57,598 bases of DNA from Verticiella sediminum. Lineage in GTDB: Bacteria; Pseudomonadota; Gammaproteobacteria; Burkholderiales; Burkholderiaceae_B. The stretch's first letter is position 1. Each line of letters starts with the position of its first letter. The translations under genes and the position numbers were made by a program. Where the stretch lies: contig NZ_VLTJ01000012.1 of assembly GCF_007558815.1 (NCBI RefSeq), positions 1-57,598 on the forward strand, given 5' to 3'. Below the pieces are notes generated by a model. That model saw only the letters and a program-made list of their open reading frames with translations, did no database searches and was not told the origin of the DNA. Positions 16,347 to 31,126 of the stretch are shown here, one piece after another.

Positions 16347-17657
16347 ATGTCCGATTCCTTTCTTCCGCGCTGGCAGCGGGTCGAGCCCGTCGCCGGCCGC
16401 GTGATCGCGCCCGACGAACGCCCCCCGATGGGGCAGAGCGTCGCCATGGGGGCCCAGCACGTCGTCGCCATGTTCGGCTCCACCGTGCTCGCTCCCTTGC
16501 TGATGGGTTTCGATCCCAATGTGGCCGTCCTGATGTCGGGCGTGGGCACGCTGATCTTCTTTCTGTTCGTGCGCGGGCGCGTGCCGAGCTACCTGGGCTC
16601 GAGCTTCGCCTTCATCGGGGGCGTGGTCGCCGTGACCGGCTATGCGGGCCAGGGGCCGAATCCCAACATCGGCGTGGCGTTGGGCGCGATCATCGTCTGC
16701 GGTCTGGTCTACGCGCTGATCGGCCTGCTGGTCTGGTTCCAGAGCGCGCGCCCCGGCGGCGGGTCGGACTGGATCGACAAGCTCATGCCGCCGGTGGTGA
16801 CCGGCGCCGTGGTCGCGGTGATCGGGCTGCATCTGGCGCCGATCGCCGTGCGCGGCGCGACCGGCGGCTCCACCTTCGACGCCATGATGGCGATCATGAC
16901 CATCCTCTGCGTGGGCGGCATGGCGGTGTTCAGCCGCGGCGTGCTGCAGCGGTTGCTGATCCTGGCCGGCCTCGTCCTGGCCTGCATCGTGTACTTCCTG
17001 TGCACCAATCTCGCGGGCTGGGGCGTGCCGATCGATTTGGCGCCGATGCGTGCCGCGGCCTGGTTCGGCCTGCCCACCTTCACCGCGCCGGTATTCGACG
17101 TGGGTGCCATGGGGCTGATCGTTCCGGTGGTGGTCATTCTCGTGGCCGAGAACCTGGGCCACCTCAAGGCGGTTTCCGCCATGACCGGCAAGGACATGGA
17201 TCCCTACGTCGGCCGCGCCTTCGTGGGCGACGGCGTGGCCACCATGGTGTCGGGCGCGGTCGGCGGCACGGGCGTGACCACCTACGCCGAGAACATCGGC
17301 GTGATGGCCGTGACCCGGATCTACTCCACGCTGATCTTCGTGATCGCCGCCCTGATCGCCATCGTGCTGGGCTTTTCGCCCAAGTTCGGCGCGCTGATCC
17401 ACGCCATCCCCGGCCCGGTGCTGGGCGGTATGTCGATCGTCGTGTTCGGCCTGATCGCCGTCGCGGGCGCCCGCATCTGGGTGGAGAACCGGGTGGACTT
17501 CAGCGACAACCGCAATCTCATCGTCGCCGCCGTCACCCTGGTGCTGGGCGCCGGCGACTTCACGCTCACCTTCGGCGATTTTTCGCTCAACGGCATTGGA
17601 ACGGCGACATTCGGCGCCATATTGCTCTATGCCTTGCTGCGTCCGCGAGCGGCATGA
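16347..17657 (+). CDS. NCS2-family nucleobase:cation symporter (uracil/xanthine permease)
   Basis: The 436-residue, strongly hydrophobic protein has the UraA/RutG-type layout of 14 segments in two inverted repeats. Diagnostic stretches are GQSVAMGAQHVVAMFGSTVL near the N terminus, SSFAFIG in TM3, the QH/NAT-like region VAENLGHLKAVSAMTGKDMD with its conserved glutamate, and GGTGVTTYAENIGVMAVTR. This subfamily imports uracil or related pyrimidines with protons. The ATG at 16347 begins just before the conserved N-terminal region. It is not obviously part of an operon, but uptake of pyrimidine-like rings would fit the hydantoinase-like genes at the left of the window; that link is speculative. 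Confidence 0.9.
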   Translation: MSDSFLPRWQRVEPVAGRVIAPDERPPMGQSVAMGAQHVVAMFGSTVLAPLLMGFDPNVAVLMSGVGTLIFFLFVRGRVPSYLGSSFAFIGGVVAVTGYAGQGPNPNIGVALGAIIVCGLVYALIGLLVWFQSARPGGGSDWIDKLMPPVVTGAVVAVIGLHLAPIAVRGATGGSTFDAMMAIMTILCVGGMAVFSRGVLQRLLILAGLVLACIVYFLCTNLAGWGVPIDLAPMRAAAWFGLPTFTAPVFDVGAMGLIVPVVVILVAENLGHLKAVSAMTGKDMDPYVGRAFVGDGVATMVSGAVGGTGVTTYAENIGVMAVTRIYSTLIFVIAALIAIVLGFSPKFGALIHAIPGPVLGGMSIVVFGLIAVAGARIWVENRVDFSDNRNLIVAAVTLVLGAGDFTLTFGDFSLNGIGTATFGAILLYALLRPRAA

Positions 17658-18020
17658 GGAGCCGCGCCCCTTCCTCGGGGAGGATGCCGCGCCGGCGGTG
17701 ACCGGCCCGTATTGTCCGCCGTGCCGGTTGCCGGGTTTTCCCCCGGGCCGTGCCCGGCTTGCATGTAGCGCTTGTTTTATACTAGGCGTCAGGTTTCGCG
17801 GCAGCGTGTGCGTCGCGCGCAGGGCGCGTGCGACGATGCTGCCGCGTTAGTCGTTGTCCGGCGGCCTTTCGCCCGGCCGGGCCGGTTCGTGTGCCATTCG
17901 ATCCTCATCGCTGGCTTTCGCGTGCCAGCCCCCAAGGCGAAGGCGTTCGGGCGCCATGCCGTTTCCAATGCCGCGCAGGGCACGCGCGGTTCCATTCCAA
18001 ACATTCATATAGGTTTTTGC
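17658..18020 (+). promoter_or_regulatory. Promoter and long leader region of tig with strong hairpin
   Basis: No gene is seen in this 363-bp gap. A TATACT hexamer at 17778-17783 is the best -10 candidate; the nearest -35-like TTGCAT (17759-17764) is too close (13 bp). Shortly after it, CGCGGCAGC (17797-17805) pairs perfectly with GCTGCCGCG (17838-17846), with further partial pairing inside. If this promoter is used, tig has a leader of about 230 nt. The ribosome binding site region of tig (AGGTTTTTGC) is weak. Confidence 0.4.
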
Positions 18021-19340
18021 ATGCAGCCTGTGGTTGAAACACTGTCCGGCCTGGAGCGCCGTGTTGAACTGGCCGTCACGCTGGCGGATGTCGAAAAGGA
18101 AGTCCAGGCGCAACTGAAGAAGGCGCAGCGCAACGCGCGCGCCCCCGGCTTCCGCCCGGGCAAGGTGCCGATGTCCATGCTCGAACGCACGCATGCGCCC
18201 GGCATCCGTATGGATGTCATCAACGGCAAGGTCGGTGACGCCTTCGAGAAGGCCGTCAACGACGCCAATCTGCGCGTGGCCGGCATGCCGCGCGTCGAGC
18301 CCAAGGACGAAGAGGCCCAGAGCGACGCCATCACGTTCGTCGCCACCTTCGAGGTGTATCCCGAAGTCGAGCTGCCCGACCTGTCGGCGCTGGACGTCGA
18401 ACGCGCGCATACCGAGGTCGGCGACGCCGAGATCGAGCGCACGGTGGACATCCTGCGCAAGCAGCGCACCCGCTTCGAGCCGCGCGCGGGTCGCGCCGCC
18501 GAAGACAACGATCGCGTCACGCTGGATTTCGCCGGCAAGATCGACGGCGTGGCGTTCGAGGGCGGCACCGCCGAAGGCTTCTCGTTCGTGCTCGGCCAGG
18601 GCCGCATGCTTCCCGAGTTCGAGGAGGCCACCCGCGGCCTGAAGGCCGGCGAAAGCAAGACCTTCCCGCTCAAGTTCCCGGACGACTACGGCTCGCCCGA
18701 CGTCGCCGGCAAGACCGCCGAGTTCGAGGTCACGATCAAGGAAGTGGCCGAAGGCGTGCTGCCCGAAGTCGACGCCGAGTTCGCCAAGTCGCTCGGCCAG
18801 GCCGAGGGCGACGTCGAGAAACTGCGCGCCGACATCCGCGCCAACCTCGAGCGCGAAATCGCCAACCGCAGCCAGGCGCGCACCAAGGCCAGCGTCATGA
18901 ACGCTCTGGCCGAAGCCGCCAAGTTCGACGTGCCCAAGGCCCTGGTCGAGAAGGATGCCCAGGACCGCGTGCAGGCCGCGCGCGAAGAGCTGCGCCAGCG
19001 TGGCGTGCCCAATGCCGACGACATGCCGATCCCGACCGACGCGTTCGCACCGGAATCCGAGCGCCGCGTGCGCCTGGGGCTGATCGTCTCGGAACTCGTG
19101 CGCAAGGAGAACCTGCAGGCCAAGCCCGACCAGGTGCGCGCCAAGATCGAAGAGTTCGCCAAGAACTACGAGCAGCCCGCGGAGGTCGTGCGCTACTACC
19201 TGTCCGATCGCAGCCGCCTGGCCGAGGTCGAGGCCGTGGTGCTCGAGGACAACGTGGTCCAGCACGTGCTGGACAAGGCCAAGGTCACCGACAAGGACGT
19301 GCCCTTCGACGAACTGATGGGCAACGCCGCCGCTCAGTAA
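18021..19340 (+). CDS. tig: Trigger factor, ribosome-associated chaperone
   Basis: The 439-residue protein has the three trigger-factor domains: the N-terminal ribosome-binding domain with GFRPGKVP (about residues 45-52, the L23-docking signature), a central FKBP-type PPIase domain (about 160-245, including DRVTLDFAGKIDG) and the C-terminal helical substrate cradle. It binds nascent chains at the ribosome exit tunnel. The start fits the family N terminus (MQPVVETLSGLERRVELAV). It is followed after 57 bp by clpP, the usual order in proteobacteria. Confidence 0.97.
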   Translation: MQPVVETLSGLERRVELAVTLADVEKEVQAQLKKAQRNARAPGFRPGKVPMSMLERTHAPGIRMDVINGKVGDAFEKAVNDANLRVAGMPRVEPKDEEAQSDAITFVATFEVYPEVELPDLSALDVERAHTEVGDAEIERTVDILRKQRTRFEPRAGRAAEDNDRVTLDFAGKIDGVAFEGGTAEGFSFVLGQGRMLPEFEEATRGLKAGESKTFPLKFPDDYGSPDVAGKTAEFEVTIKEVAEGVLPEVDAEFAKSLGQAEGDVEKLRADIRANLEREIANRSQARTKASVMNALAEAAKFDVPKALVEKDAQDRVQAAREELRQRGVPNADDMPIPTDAFAPESERRVRLGLIVSELVRKENLQAKPDQVRAKIEEFAKNYEQPAEVVRYYLSDRSRLAEVEAVVLEDNVVQHVLDKAKVTDKDVPFDELMGNAAAQ

Positions 19341-19397
19341 AGCGTCGGTACTCGGCTCGACAAGGCCGTTCGCTACACATAGCAGGGGAATAGCGCG

Positions 19398-20054
19398 ATG
19401 CAACGCTTCAATGATTTCTACGCCGCCATGTACGGTGGCGATTCCATGGTCCCGACGGGCCTGGGTTTCATGCCCATGGTCGTCGAGCAGTCCGGCCGGG
19501 GAGAACGCGCCTACGACATCTATTCGCGCCTGCTGAAGGAGCGTCTGGTCTTCATGGTGGGGCCGGTCAACGACCAGACGGCCAATCTGGTCGTCGCCCA
19601 GCTCCTGTTCCTGGAGTCCGAGAATCCGGACAAGGACATCGCTCTCTACATCAATTCGCCCGGCGGATCGGTGTATGCCGGCATGGCGATCTTCGACACG
19701 ATGAACTTCGTCAAGCCGGACGTGTCCACCCTGTGCACGGGCATGGCGGCCAGCATGGGCGCCTTCCTGCTGGCCGCGGGCAACAAGGGCAAGCGCTTTG
19801 CGCTGCCCAACTCGCGCATCATGATTCACCAGCCCTCGGGCGGCGCCCAGGGCCAGGCCTCCGACATCCAGATCCAGGCGAAGGAAATCCTGGACCTGCG
19901 CGAGCGCCTGAACCGTATTTTGGCCGAGCGCACCGGCCAGTCCATGGAGCGCATCGAGGCTGATACCGAACGTGACACCTTCATGTCCGCGACCGATGCG
20001 CTATCGTATGGGTTGATCGACCGAGTGATGAGCTCCCGTACCGACGAGGGTTAA
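19398..20054 (+). CDS. clpP: ATP-dependent Clp protease proteolytic subunit
   Basis: The 218-residue serine protease subunit has the catalytic triad S119 (GMAASMGAF), H144 (IMIHQPSGG) and D193 (DTERDTF), each offset by 22 from E. coli numbering, reflecting the N-terminal propeptide. It assembles into a double heptamer that partners ClpX or ClpA, both encoded in this window. AGGGGA precedes the ATG. The gene is 2 bp from clpX, so the two are co-translated. Confidence 0.98.
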   Translation: MQRFNDFYAAMYGGDSMVPTGLGFMPMVVEQSGRGERAYDIYSRLLKERLVFMVGPVNDQTANLVVAQLLFLESENPDKDIALYINSPGGSVYAGMAIFDTMNFVKPDVSTLCTGMAASMGAFLLAAGNKGKRFALPNSRIMIHQPSGGAQGQASDIQIQAKEILDLRERLNRILAERTGQSMERIEADTERDTFMSATDALSYGLIDRVMSSRTDEG

Positions 20055-20056
20055 GC

Positions 20057-21334
<1,278 letters not shown>

Positions 21335-21398
21335 GCGGGAGGGCAGCCGTGCCGGCCACCGTGCCCAGTGCGCGGCGGCACGGCACTCGGGCGGGGGG

Positions 21399-21423
21399 TT
21401 GAACCCCGCCTCTTCATCCCCAT
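21399..21423 (+). promoter_or_regulatory. Sigma-32-type heat-shock promoter of lon
   Basis: TTGAA (21399-21403), 14 spacer bases and CCCCAT (21418-21423) match the sigma-32 (RpoH) consensus of a TTGAA-type -35 and a CCCCAT-type -10. Transcription would start near 21430, about 30 nt before the lon ATG, leaving the AAAGGA ribosome binding site in the leader. Confidence 0.65.
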
Positions 21424-21458
21424 AGTGCTTGCATTCACGCTTAAAGGATCCCCATCAC

Positions 21459-23882
<2,424 letters not shown>

Positions 23883-23918
23883 TGTATCGATGGCGTGCGT
23901 CCGGTTGGGCGCGCCATC

Positions 23919-23960
23919 GACAACAGCCCCGTGGCTCGCGCCACGGGGCTGTTGTCTTTT
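23919..23960 (+). terminator. Rho-independent terminator after lon
   Basis: A perfect 17-bp stem (23919-23935 with 23940-23956) closes on a TCGC loop and is followed by TTTT (23957-23960). A second, mutually exclusive 9-bp dyad TCGATGGCG/CGCCATCGA (23887-23895 with 23912-23920) overlaps its left edge. Confidence 0.85.
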
Positions 23961-24000
23961 GGTATCGGAAGGCCCGTGCGCAGGGGCGCCTGGCCGGACT

Positions 24001-24648
24001 TCAGTGCAGGCCGCTGGCGCGGATCAACCCCACCGCGACGCCTTCCAGCGCGAAGCCGTCGTCCTCGGTGACGACGATGGGCTCGAAATCGGGGTTCTCC
24101 GGCAGCAGCCGGACCTGGCCGTCCTGGCGGCGCAGGCGCTTGACGGTGACTTCGTCGCCCAGGCGGGCCACGACGATCTGACCGTTGCGCGCCTCCGCTG
24201 TCTTGCGTACCGCGAGCAGGTCGCCCTCCAGGATGCCGGCGTCGCGCATGCTGAGGCCGCGCACGGTGAGCAGGTAGTCGGGACGTTCGCTGAAGAGGCT
24301 GGGATCGACCCCGACCTGGCGAGTGATGTGCTCTGCCGCCAGGATGGGAAAGCCCGCGGCGACCCGGCCCACGAGCGGCAGCAGCAGGCTGCGTGCGGCG
24401 GCAGCCGCAGGGGCCGCTGCCTCGGGCGCGATGGCGCCCGCTGCCATGCGAATGCCGCGCGAGGTGCCGGCCGTCAGTTCGATGGCGCCCTTGCGGGCCA
24501 GCGCCTTCAGGTGGTCTTCCGCCGCGTTGGGCGACCTGAAACCGAGCGCGCGCGCGATTTCGGCGCGGGTAGGGGGGATGCCGGTCTTCTCGATCGTGCT
24601 GCGGATGAGATCGAGGATTTCTTGCTGGCGGACCGTAAGGCGGATCAT
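24001..24648 (-). CDS. lexA: SOS-response repressor LexA
   Basis: The 215-residue protein has the LexA winged helix ([15 protein letters not shown], then [13 protein letters not shown]), the self-cleavage site A98-G99 in [10 protein letters not shown] and the catalytic dyad S133 ([10 protein letters not shown]) and K170 (DEVTVKRL). RecA-stimulated autocleavage derepresses SOS genes. An SOS box lies 66 bp upstream, so it is autoregulated. The start at 24648 is fixed by the family N terminus; the open frame extends further upstream but covers the operator. It is divergent from clpS. Confidence 0.97.
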   Translation of the reverse strand: MIRLTVRQQEILDLIRSTIEKTGIPPTRAEIARALGFRSPNAAEDHLKALARKGAIELTAGTSRGIRMAAGAIAPEAAAPAAAAARSLLLPLVGRVAAGFPILAAEHITRQVGVDPSLFSERPDYLLTVRGLSMRDAGILEGDLLAVRKTAEARNGQIVVARLGDEVTVKRLRRQDGQVRLLPENPDFEPIVVTEDDGFALEGVAVGLIRASGLH

Positions 24649-24713
24649 GAGGCTGGCTGGTGGCGGAGCCCGCGGGCGATGCCCTGCAGGCGGGCCGCAT
24701 TGGAGTACGATGG

Positions 24714-24729
24714 CTGTATTTTCATACAG
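24714..24729. promoter_or_regulatory. SOS (LexA) box
   Basis: CTGT (24714-24717), eight bases of mostly A/T, then ACAG (24726-24729) is a perfect CTGT-N8-ACAG LexA operator, placed between lexA and clpS and 66 bp from the lexA start. It should autoregulate lexA; an effect on clpS, whose start is 196 bp away, is possible but unproven. Confidence 0.9.
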
Positions 24730-24912
24730 TCCTGGCGAGTGCGCAAGCATTACCCGGGTTTTACGTGGCCCATGTCGGCCGGCGGACGCAGAACAGGCGC
24801 TGCAGGCGGCGGGAAGTTTCTGCGGCATATCTCTTGCAAACCGCTGTTGCGCCGCCACATGAAAGCTACGGCCTTCCCGATCGGGCTCGACCCCCGGCGT
24901 CTCAAATGTGGA

Positions 24913-24924
24913 TAGAATAGGTGC
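24913..24924 (+). promoter_or_regulatory. -10-like element immediately before clpS (possible leaderless start)
   Basis: TAGAAT (24913-24918) lies so close to the clpS ATG (24925) that transcription starting the usual 6-7 bp downstream would begin at the start codon. No good Shine-Dalgarno is present apart from a too-close AGG. The -35 region is poor, so this call is tentative. Confidence 0.35.
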
Positions 24925-25232
24925 ATGGGTACAGGGCTTGATACGACACCGGACCAGGCGCAGCAAAGCGAGACCGCGGTCAAGGAACCGCCACTATGGC
25001 AGGTGGTTCTGCTCAACGACGATTTCACGCCGATGGAATTCGTGGTTATCGTCTTGCAGCGCTTTTTCGGTTTGGGGCATGATCAGGCCGTGCAGGTCAT
25101 GCTCAAGGTGCATCACGAAGGGCGCGGCGTCTGCGGTGTCTTCACTTACGACATCGCCTCCACCAAAGTGATGCAGGTAAGCCGCTACGCGCGGGAACAG
25201 CAACATCCGCTTCAATGCGTTATGGAGGAAGC

Positions 25233-25236
<4 letters not shown>
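24925..25236 (+). CDS. clpS: ClpA adaptor protein ClpS
   Basis: The 103-residue protein contains the full ClpS core: [17 protein letters not shown], the [15 protein letters not shown] helix-strand, and the C-terminal CVMEEA. The hydrophobic pocket binds N-degron residues and hands them to ClpA. An unstructured N-terminal extension of about 20 residues precedes the core, as needed to engage ClpA. It overlaps clpA by 4 bp (GTGA), so the adaptor and its unfoldase are translationally coupled. Confidence 0.96.
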
Positions 25237-27626
<2,390 letters not shown>

Positions 27627-27682
27627 CAGGGGCGGAGCGGACAACCCTCCTGCCCCTGGGTGGCCGCCCCGACGGCGGCCTG

Positions 27683-27712
27683 AAGGCCCCGATCCGCAAG
27701 GATCGGGGCCTT
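27683..27712 (+). terminator. Terminator-like hairpin after clpA
   Basis: A perfect 13-bp stem (27683-27695 with 27700-27712) with a GCAA loop lies 57 bp after the clpA stop. It ends in TT without a longer T-tract and sits between clpA and a convergent gene, so it may act as a bidirectional block. Confidence 0.6.
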
Positions 27713-27785
27713 CGTCGTGTCGGCGTCACGCTTGGCGGGGCAACCGCCGCAGCGGACGGCGGCGAGCTGCGACCGGTCGCTGCGC

Positions 27786-28832
27786 CTACCAGGGCGATTC
27801 CGTCATGTACCGGTCCCAGCGCCCCAGCGGCAGGCGGGCGCCTTCGTCCCAGATGCGTTGCCAGAGCATGCGCAACTCGGGCATGCCGCCACGGCGTCCG
27901 GGCCAGTCCATGGGAACGAGCATGTTCCATCGGCCATCCGTCTCGCGCGCCATTGCAAAGCGGAAGAAGTGATGACCGGACATGCCCATGCGCAGGTCGG
28001 TGACGACGAGCGTATCGCCGATCACGTCCTGGCGCAGCCAGTTGCCGGTGAACCAGCGCAGGCGGCCATAGTAGGGGGTGTCTACAAGCGGCGCGGCCAG
28101 CGCCGTATTCAGGGGCAGGCGGACAAAGTCGGGGGCGCCGCGGTCGAACAGACTGATGAAGCCCTCGTAGTAGTGGTCCTGATCGTCCTTGAGGATCACG
28201 CGCCAGAGCAGGGTGTTCAGCGGCGCCGGGGCGGAGAAGACCTCGGTGATCTCGACGTCGTCGTTGGCCAGCGCCTTGGCGGCCGAGTGTTCGACCAGGA
28301 TCTTGGCCCCGACGGTGAAGGCCAGGTAGGCGAAGCAGAACACCAGCACGCCCTTGATGACCGCATGCATGCGCCTGCCGATGCCAATGGCCAGGCCGGC
28401 CAGCACCGCGAGCACCAATGGCGTGGTGAAGACCGGATCGACAATGAAGATGCTCGACCAGGACACCGGCGTGGGCGTGAACGGCCACCAGATCTGCGTG
28501 CCGTAGCTGGTGAGAGCATCGAGCAGTACGTGGGTGGTCAGCACCAGCCAGATCGTCAACGCCAGCCTGCCCGCTGTGTAGTCCGGCGCCGGGCGCCAGC
28601 GGCGGATCAGCCACGCGAACAGCAGCGAACACACGCTGATGACGATCAGCGAGTGGCTGAAGCCGCGGTGATGCGTCATCGCGGAGACCGGGTCCGCGTA
28701 ACGAATCATCACATCCAGGTCGGGCAGGGTTCCGAGGAAGGCGCCATAGACCAGGGCTTTGCGTCCCTGGCTGCGGCCCAGCATGGCGCCCTGGATGGCG
28801 GCGCCGAAGACCGCTTGAGTGATTGAATCCAT
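27786..28832 (-). CDS. Membrane-bound metal-dependent hydrolase (YdjM/DUF457-like)
   Basis: The 348-residue membrane protein starts MDSITQAVFGAAIQGAMLG, then GTLPDLDVMI and HHRGFSHSLIV, and later THVLLDALTSYGTQ. The His/Asp pattern of these three motifs and several hydrophobic helices (about residues 60-190) are typical of the predicted inner-membrane metal-dependent hydrolases related to E. coli YdjM. The C-terminal 150 residues form a soluble domain. No LexA box is seen upstream, unlike E. coli ydjM. It is convergent with clpA. Substrate unknown. Confidence 0.82.
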   Translation of the reverse strand: MDSITQAVFGAAIQGAMLGRSQGRKALVYGAFLGTLPDLDVMIRYADPVSAMTHHRGFSHSLIVISVCSLLFAWLIRRWRPAPDYTAGRLALTIWLVLTTHVLLDALTSYGTQIWWPFTPTPVSWSSIFIVDPVFTTPLVLAVLAGLAIGIGRRMHAVIKGVLVFCFAYLAFTVGAKILVEHSAAKALANDDVEITEVFSAPAPLNTLLWRVILKDDQDHYYEGFISLFDRGAPDFVRLPLNTALAAPLVDTPYYGRLRWFTGNWLRQDVIGDTLVVTDLRMGMSGHHFFRFAMARETDGRWNMLVPMDWPGRRGGMPELRMLWQRIWDEGARLPLGRWDRYMTESPW

Positions 28833-28928
28833 GGCGCGGATTGTAGGGGATTGTTAACGCTTGCTCGCCGACGAGAAGGCCCGCAAAAGGTATCATCACG
28901 TATTCAGTATCTCCAAGGATCTACTGCC

Positions 28929-29432
28929 ATGGCAGCGCAAAGCGTCTCTCCCAAAACTTCCCGCATCGGCGGGCGCGCGATGGTTGCCGCCGTCGTGCTC
29001 GGTGCCGTCACACTGGCCGGCTGCGCGAATCAGAGCGCGTCGGGCAATGTGTACAGTTTCGGGCAGGCCCAGCGCGAACAAGTCTCGCGCGCCGGCACGG
29101 TGCTCAATGTGCGGAACATCACGATCCAGCCGGAGCAGTCCACGGGTGCCGGCACGGTCGCCGGCGCTGCGCTGGGCGGCTTGGCGGGCAATCAGATCGG
29201 CGGCGGTTCCGGACGCACCATCGCCACGGTGGTCGGCGGTCTGGCGGGTGCCCTGGCCGGCACCCAGGCCGAGCGCGGTCTCGAGAAGCGCGCCGGCTAC
29301 GAAATCACCGTGCGTCTGGACAACGGCGAAGTGCGCGTGGTCGCGCAAGAGGCCGATGTCCAGTTGTATGCCGGCCAGCGCGTGCAGGTCATCAGCGGCT
29401 CCGGCACGACGCGCGTCATTCCCGCTAGCTGA
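28929..29432 (+). CDS. Glycine-zipper outer-membrane lipoprotein (SlyB/17-kDa antigen-like)
   Basis: The 167-residue protein has a lipoprotein signal with lipobox TLAGC (lipidated C32) and two glycine-zipper helices (GAALGGLAGNQIGGG and VGGLAGALAGTQAE, about residues 75-118), followed by a beta-rich domain ending in QRVQVISGSGTTRVIPAS. This is the SlyB/Rickettsia 17-kDa surface antigen layout found in outer-membrane lipoproteins. A second ATG at 28980 would shorten the n-region but keep the lipobox. A strong terminator-like sequence lies downstream, so it is probably monocistronic. Confidence 0.88.
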   Translation: MAAQSVSPKTSRIGGRAMVAAVVLGAVTLAGCANQSASGNVYSFGQAQREQVSRAGTVLNVRNITIQPEQSTGAGTVAGAALGGLAGNQIGGGSGRTIATVVGGLAGALAGTQAERGLEKRAGYEITVRLDNGEVRVVAQEADVQLYAGQRVQVISGSGTTRVIPAS

Positions 29433-29542
29433 GCGGCGCCTCGGGGCGTCGCGTGTCGGTCGAAATTCAGGCCCGTGGTCAGCCTCGTCCTGTCGGATGT
29501 GGCGGCCGCGGGCCGTTTTTTGCCGCCGGGCCACTTCCAAGG

Positions 29543-29601
29543 CAAAAAAGCACCCCCGCGGGGGGCTGCAAGCCGAAGGCGCCGCGTGGGGGCTCTTTTT
29601 T
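29543..29601 (+). terminator. Rho-independent terminator region after lipoprotein gene
   Basis: An A-tract (29544-29549) and a C-run/G-run hairpin (CCCCCGCGGGGG, about 29553-29564) are followed by a second GC-rich arm and TTTTTT (29596-29601). The outer A6 and T6 tracts can also pair, giving a longer imperfect stem. The surrounding 29433-29661 gap holds no gene. Confidence 0.7.
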
Positions 29602-29661
29602 CGGTCGTCGCCCCAGGCGCGCGCAGCGCCCGGCCGGCCTTTGCCCGCGGCATCGGCGGCA

Positions 29662-31098
29662 ATGACGGACATCGCCTGGCAGACCCTGCTCACCTCGGGC
29701 TGGGCGCTGTACCTGGTGGGCCTGGCATTCTGGATCATTCTCCAGAAGCGCCCGCCAGCCACCACGGTCGCCTGGATACTCTCCCTCGCGGCCCTGCCCA
29801 TACTGGGCTATCTCATCTACTACTTCTTCGGTCCCCAGCGCCTCAAGCGCTTTCGCCTGCGCCGGCTGCGCAGCCGGGCGGCGGTCGATCCCGACGACAA
29901 GTCGGCGCAGGCCAAGGAGTCTGCGTTCGACGCGCCGGTGCACTTGCGCCAGATGGCCCGACTGGGCTTTGCGTCCTGCGACAACCCCATCGCCACGGCG
30001 CAGGAAGCCGATCTGCTGGTCGACGGCGCCCAGACCTTCGATGCGATCTTCACGGCGATCGCCGAGGCGCGCGAGCACGTGCACCTCGAGTACTACATCT
30101 TCGCCACCGACCGCATCGGCAAGGCCTTGCGTGACCTGCTGACGCAGAAGGCCGCCGAGGGCGTCAAGGTGCGCCTGCTGATCGACGCGCTGGGCTCGGT
30201 CACGGCGGGCCGGCGTTTCTTTGCGCCGCTCACGCGCGCAGGCGGCGAGCTCGCCTTTTTCCACGATACGCGGATCGGGCGCCGTTTTCGTCCGGTGATC
30301 AACTTTCGCACGCACCGCAAGATCGTCGTGTGCGACGGCAAGGTCGGTTTCGTGGGCGGCCTGAACGTCACCGACGACCAGGACGAACGGGTCAATCCGC
30401 ATGCATTCCACGACGTGCATCTGCGCATCACCGGCGGCGCGGTGCGCTGGCTGCAGACTGTATTTCTCGAGGACTGGCTCTATACCGCGGACAAGAGCCG
30501 GGGCAAGACACCGCTGGAGAATTTCGAGCGGCTGATGCCCCAGGTTTCCGCCGGGTCCGAGTTCGTGCAGATCCTGCATTCCGGGCCCAACGACGAGCGC
30601 GAGGCCATCCACCGGATGCAGATCGCCGCGATCGACAACGCCCGCGAACGCGCCTGGCTGACGACGCCTTATTTCGTGCCGACCGCACCGGCCGTGTTCG
30701 CGCTGATCTCGGCCGCCATGCGCGGCGTGGACGTGCGCGTCCTGGTACCCGAGCGCGCCGATTCGCGCATCGTCAGCGCGGCCGCGCGTTCCTACTACAA
30801 CGAGCTGCTCAATGCCGGCGTCAGGATCTGGGAGTTCAAGGACCGCATGCTGCACTCCAAGACACTGCTGGTCGACGAGGACTGCAGTTTCATCGGCACG
30901 GCGAATTTCGACAGCCGCAGCTTCCGGCTGAACTACGAAGTCTGCGCCCTGGTCTACGGCGCACGCATGGCGCAGCGGCTGCACGACCAGTTCGAGGCCG
31001 ATTTGCACTATGCGCGGCGCATTCCGGCGCAGTTCCGGCAATCGCTGCCCCGGCGATTCATGGACGCCTGCGCGCGCCTGTTCTCTCCGGTGCTGTAG
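29662..31098 (+). CDS. cls: Cardiolipin synthase (phospholipase D superfamily)
   Basis: The 478-residue protein has two N-terminal transmembrane helices (about residues 8-28 and 36-56, ending GYLIYYFFGPQR) and two HKD motifs: H218/K220/D225 in HRKIVVCDGKVGFVGG and H398/K400/D405 in HSKTLLVDEDCSFIGTAN. It condenses two phosphatidylglycerol molecules, or related lipids, to cardiolipin at the inner membrane. The ATG at 29662 fits the family N terminus. It is convergent with the MgtC-like gene, 28 bp apart, across a 7-bp dyad (31095-31101 with 31128-31134). Confidence 0.93.
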   Translation: MTDIAWQTLLTSGWALYLVGLAFWIILQKRPPATTVAWILSLAALPILGYLIYYFFGPQRLKRFRLRRLRSRAAVDPDDKSAQAKESAFDAPVHLRQMARLGFASCDNPIATAQEADLLVDGAQTFDAIFTAIAEAREHVHLEYYIFATDRIGKALRDLLTQKAAEGVKVRLLIDALGSVTAGRRFFAPLTRAGGELAFFHDTRIGRRFRPVINFRTHRKIVVCDGKVGFVGGLNVTDDQDERVNPHAFHDVHLRITGGAVRWLQTVFLEDWLYTADKSRGKTPLENFERLMPQVSAGSEFVQILHSGPNDEREAIHRMQIAAIDNARERAWLTTPYFVPTAPAVFALISAAMRGVDVRVLVPERADSRIVSAAARSYYNELLNAGVRIWEFKDRMLHSKTLLVDEDCSFIGTANFDSRSFRLNYEVCALVYGARMAQRLHDQFEADLHYARRIPAQFRQSLPRRFMDACARLFSPVL

Positions 31099-31126
31099 CT
31101 GGCCATGTGGCCGGTGCAGGCGGCTT

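Noticed and set aside
17658-18020. tRNA or riboswitch in the tig leader
   Set aside because: The hairpin is strong, but there is no TTCGAATCC-type T-arm, acceptor stem or known riboswitch core.
23887-23920. Attachment site or integration core after lon
   Set aside because: The overlapping dyads are explained by a terminator with an alternative stem; no integrase or duplicated core is nearby.
24649-24966. N-terminal extension of LexA
   Set aside because: The open frame runs through the SOS box and the promoter region; the conserved LexA N terminus begins at 24648.
28833-28928. LexA box before the YdjM-like gene
   Set aside because: E. coli ydjM is SOS-controlled, but no CTGT-N8-ACAG element is present upstream of this gene.
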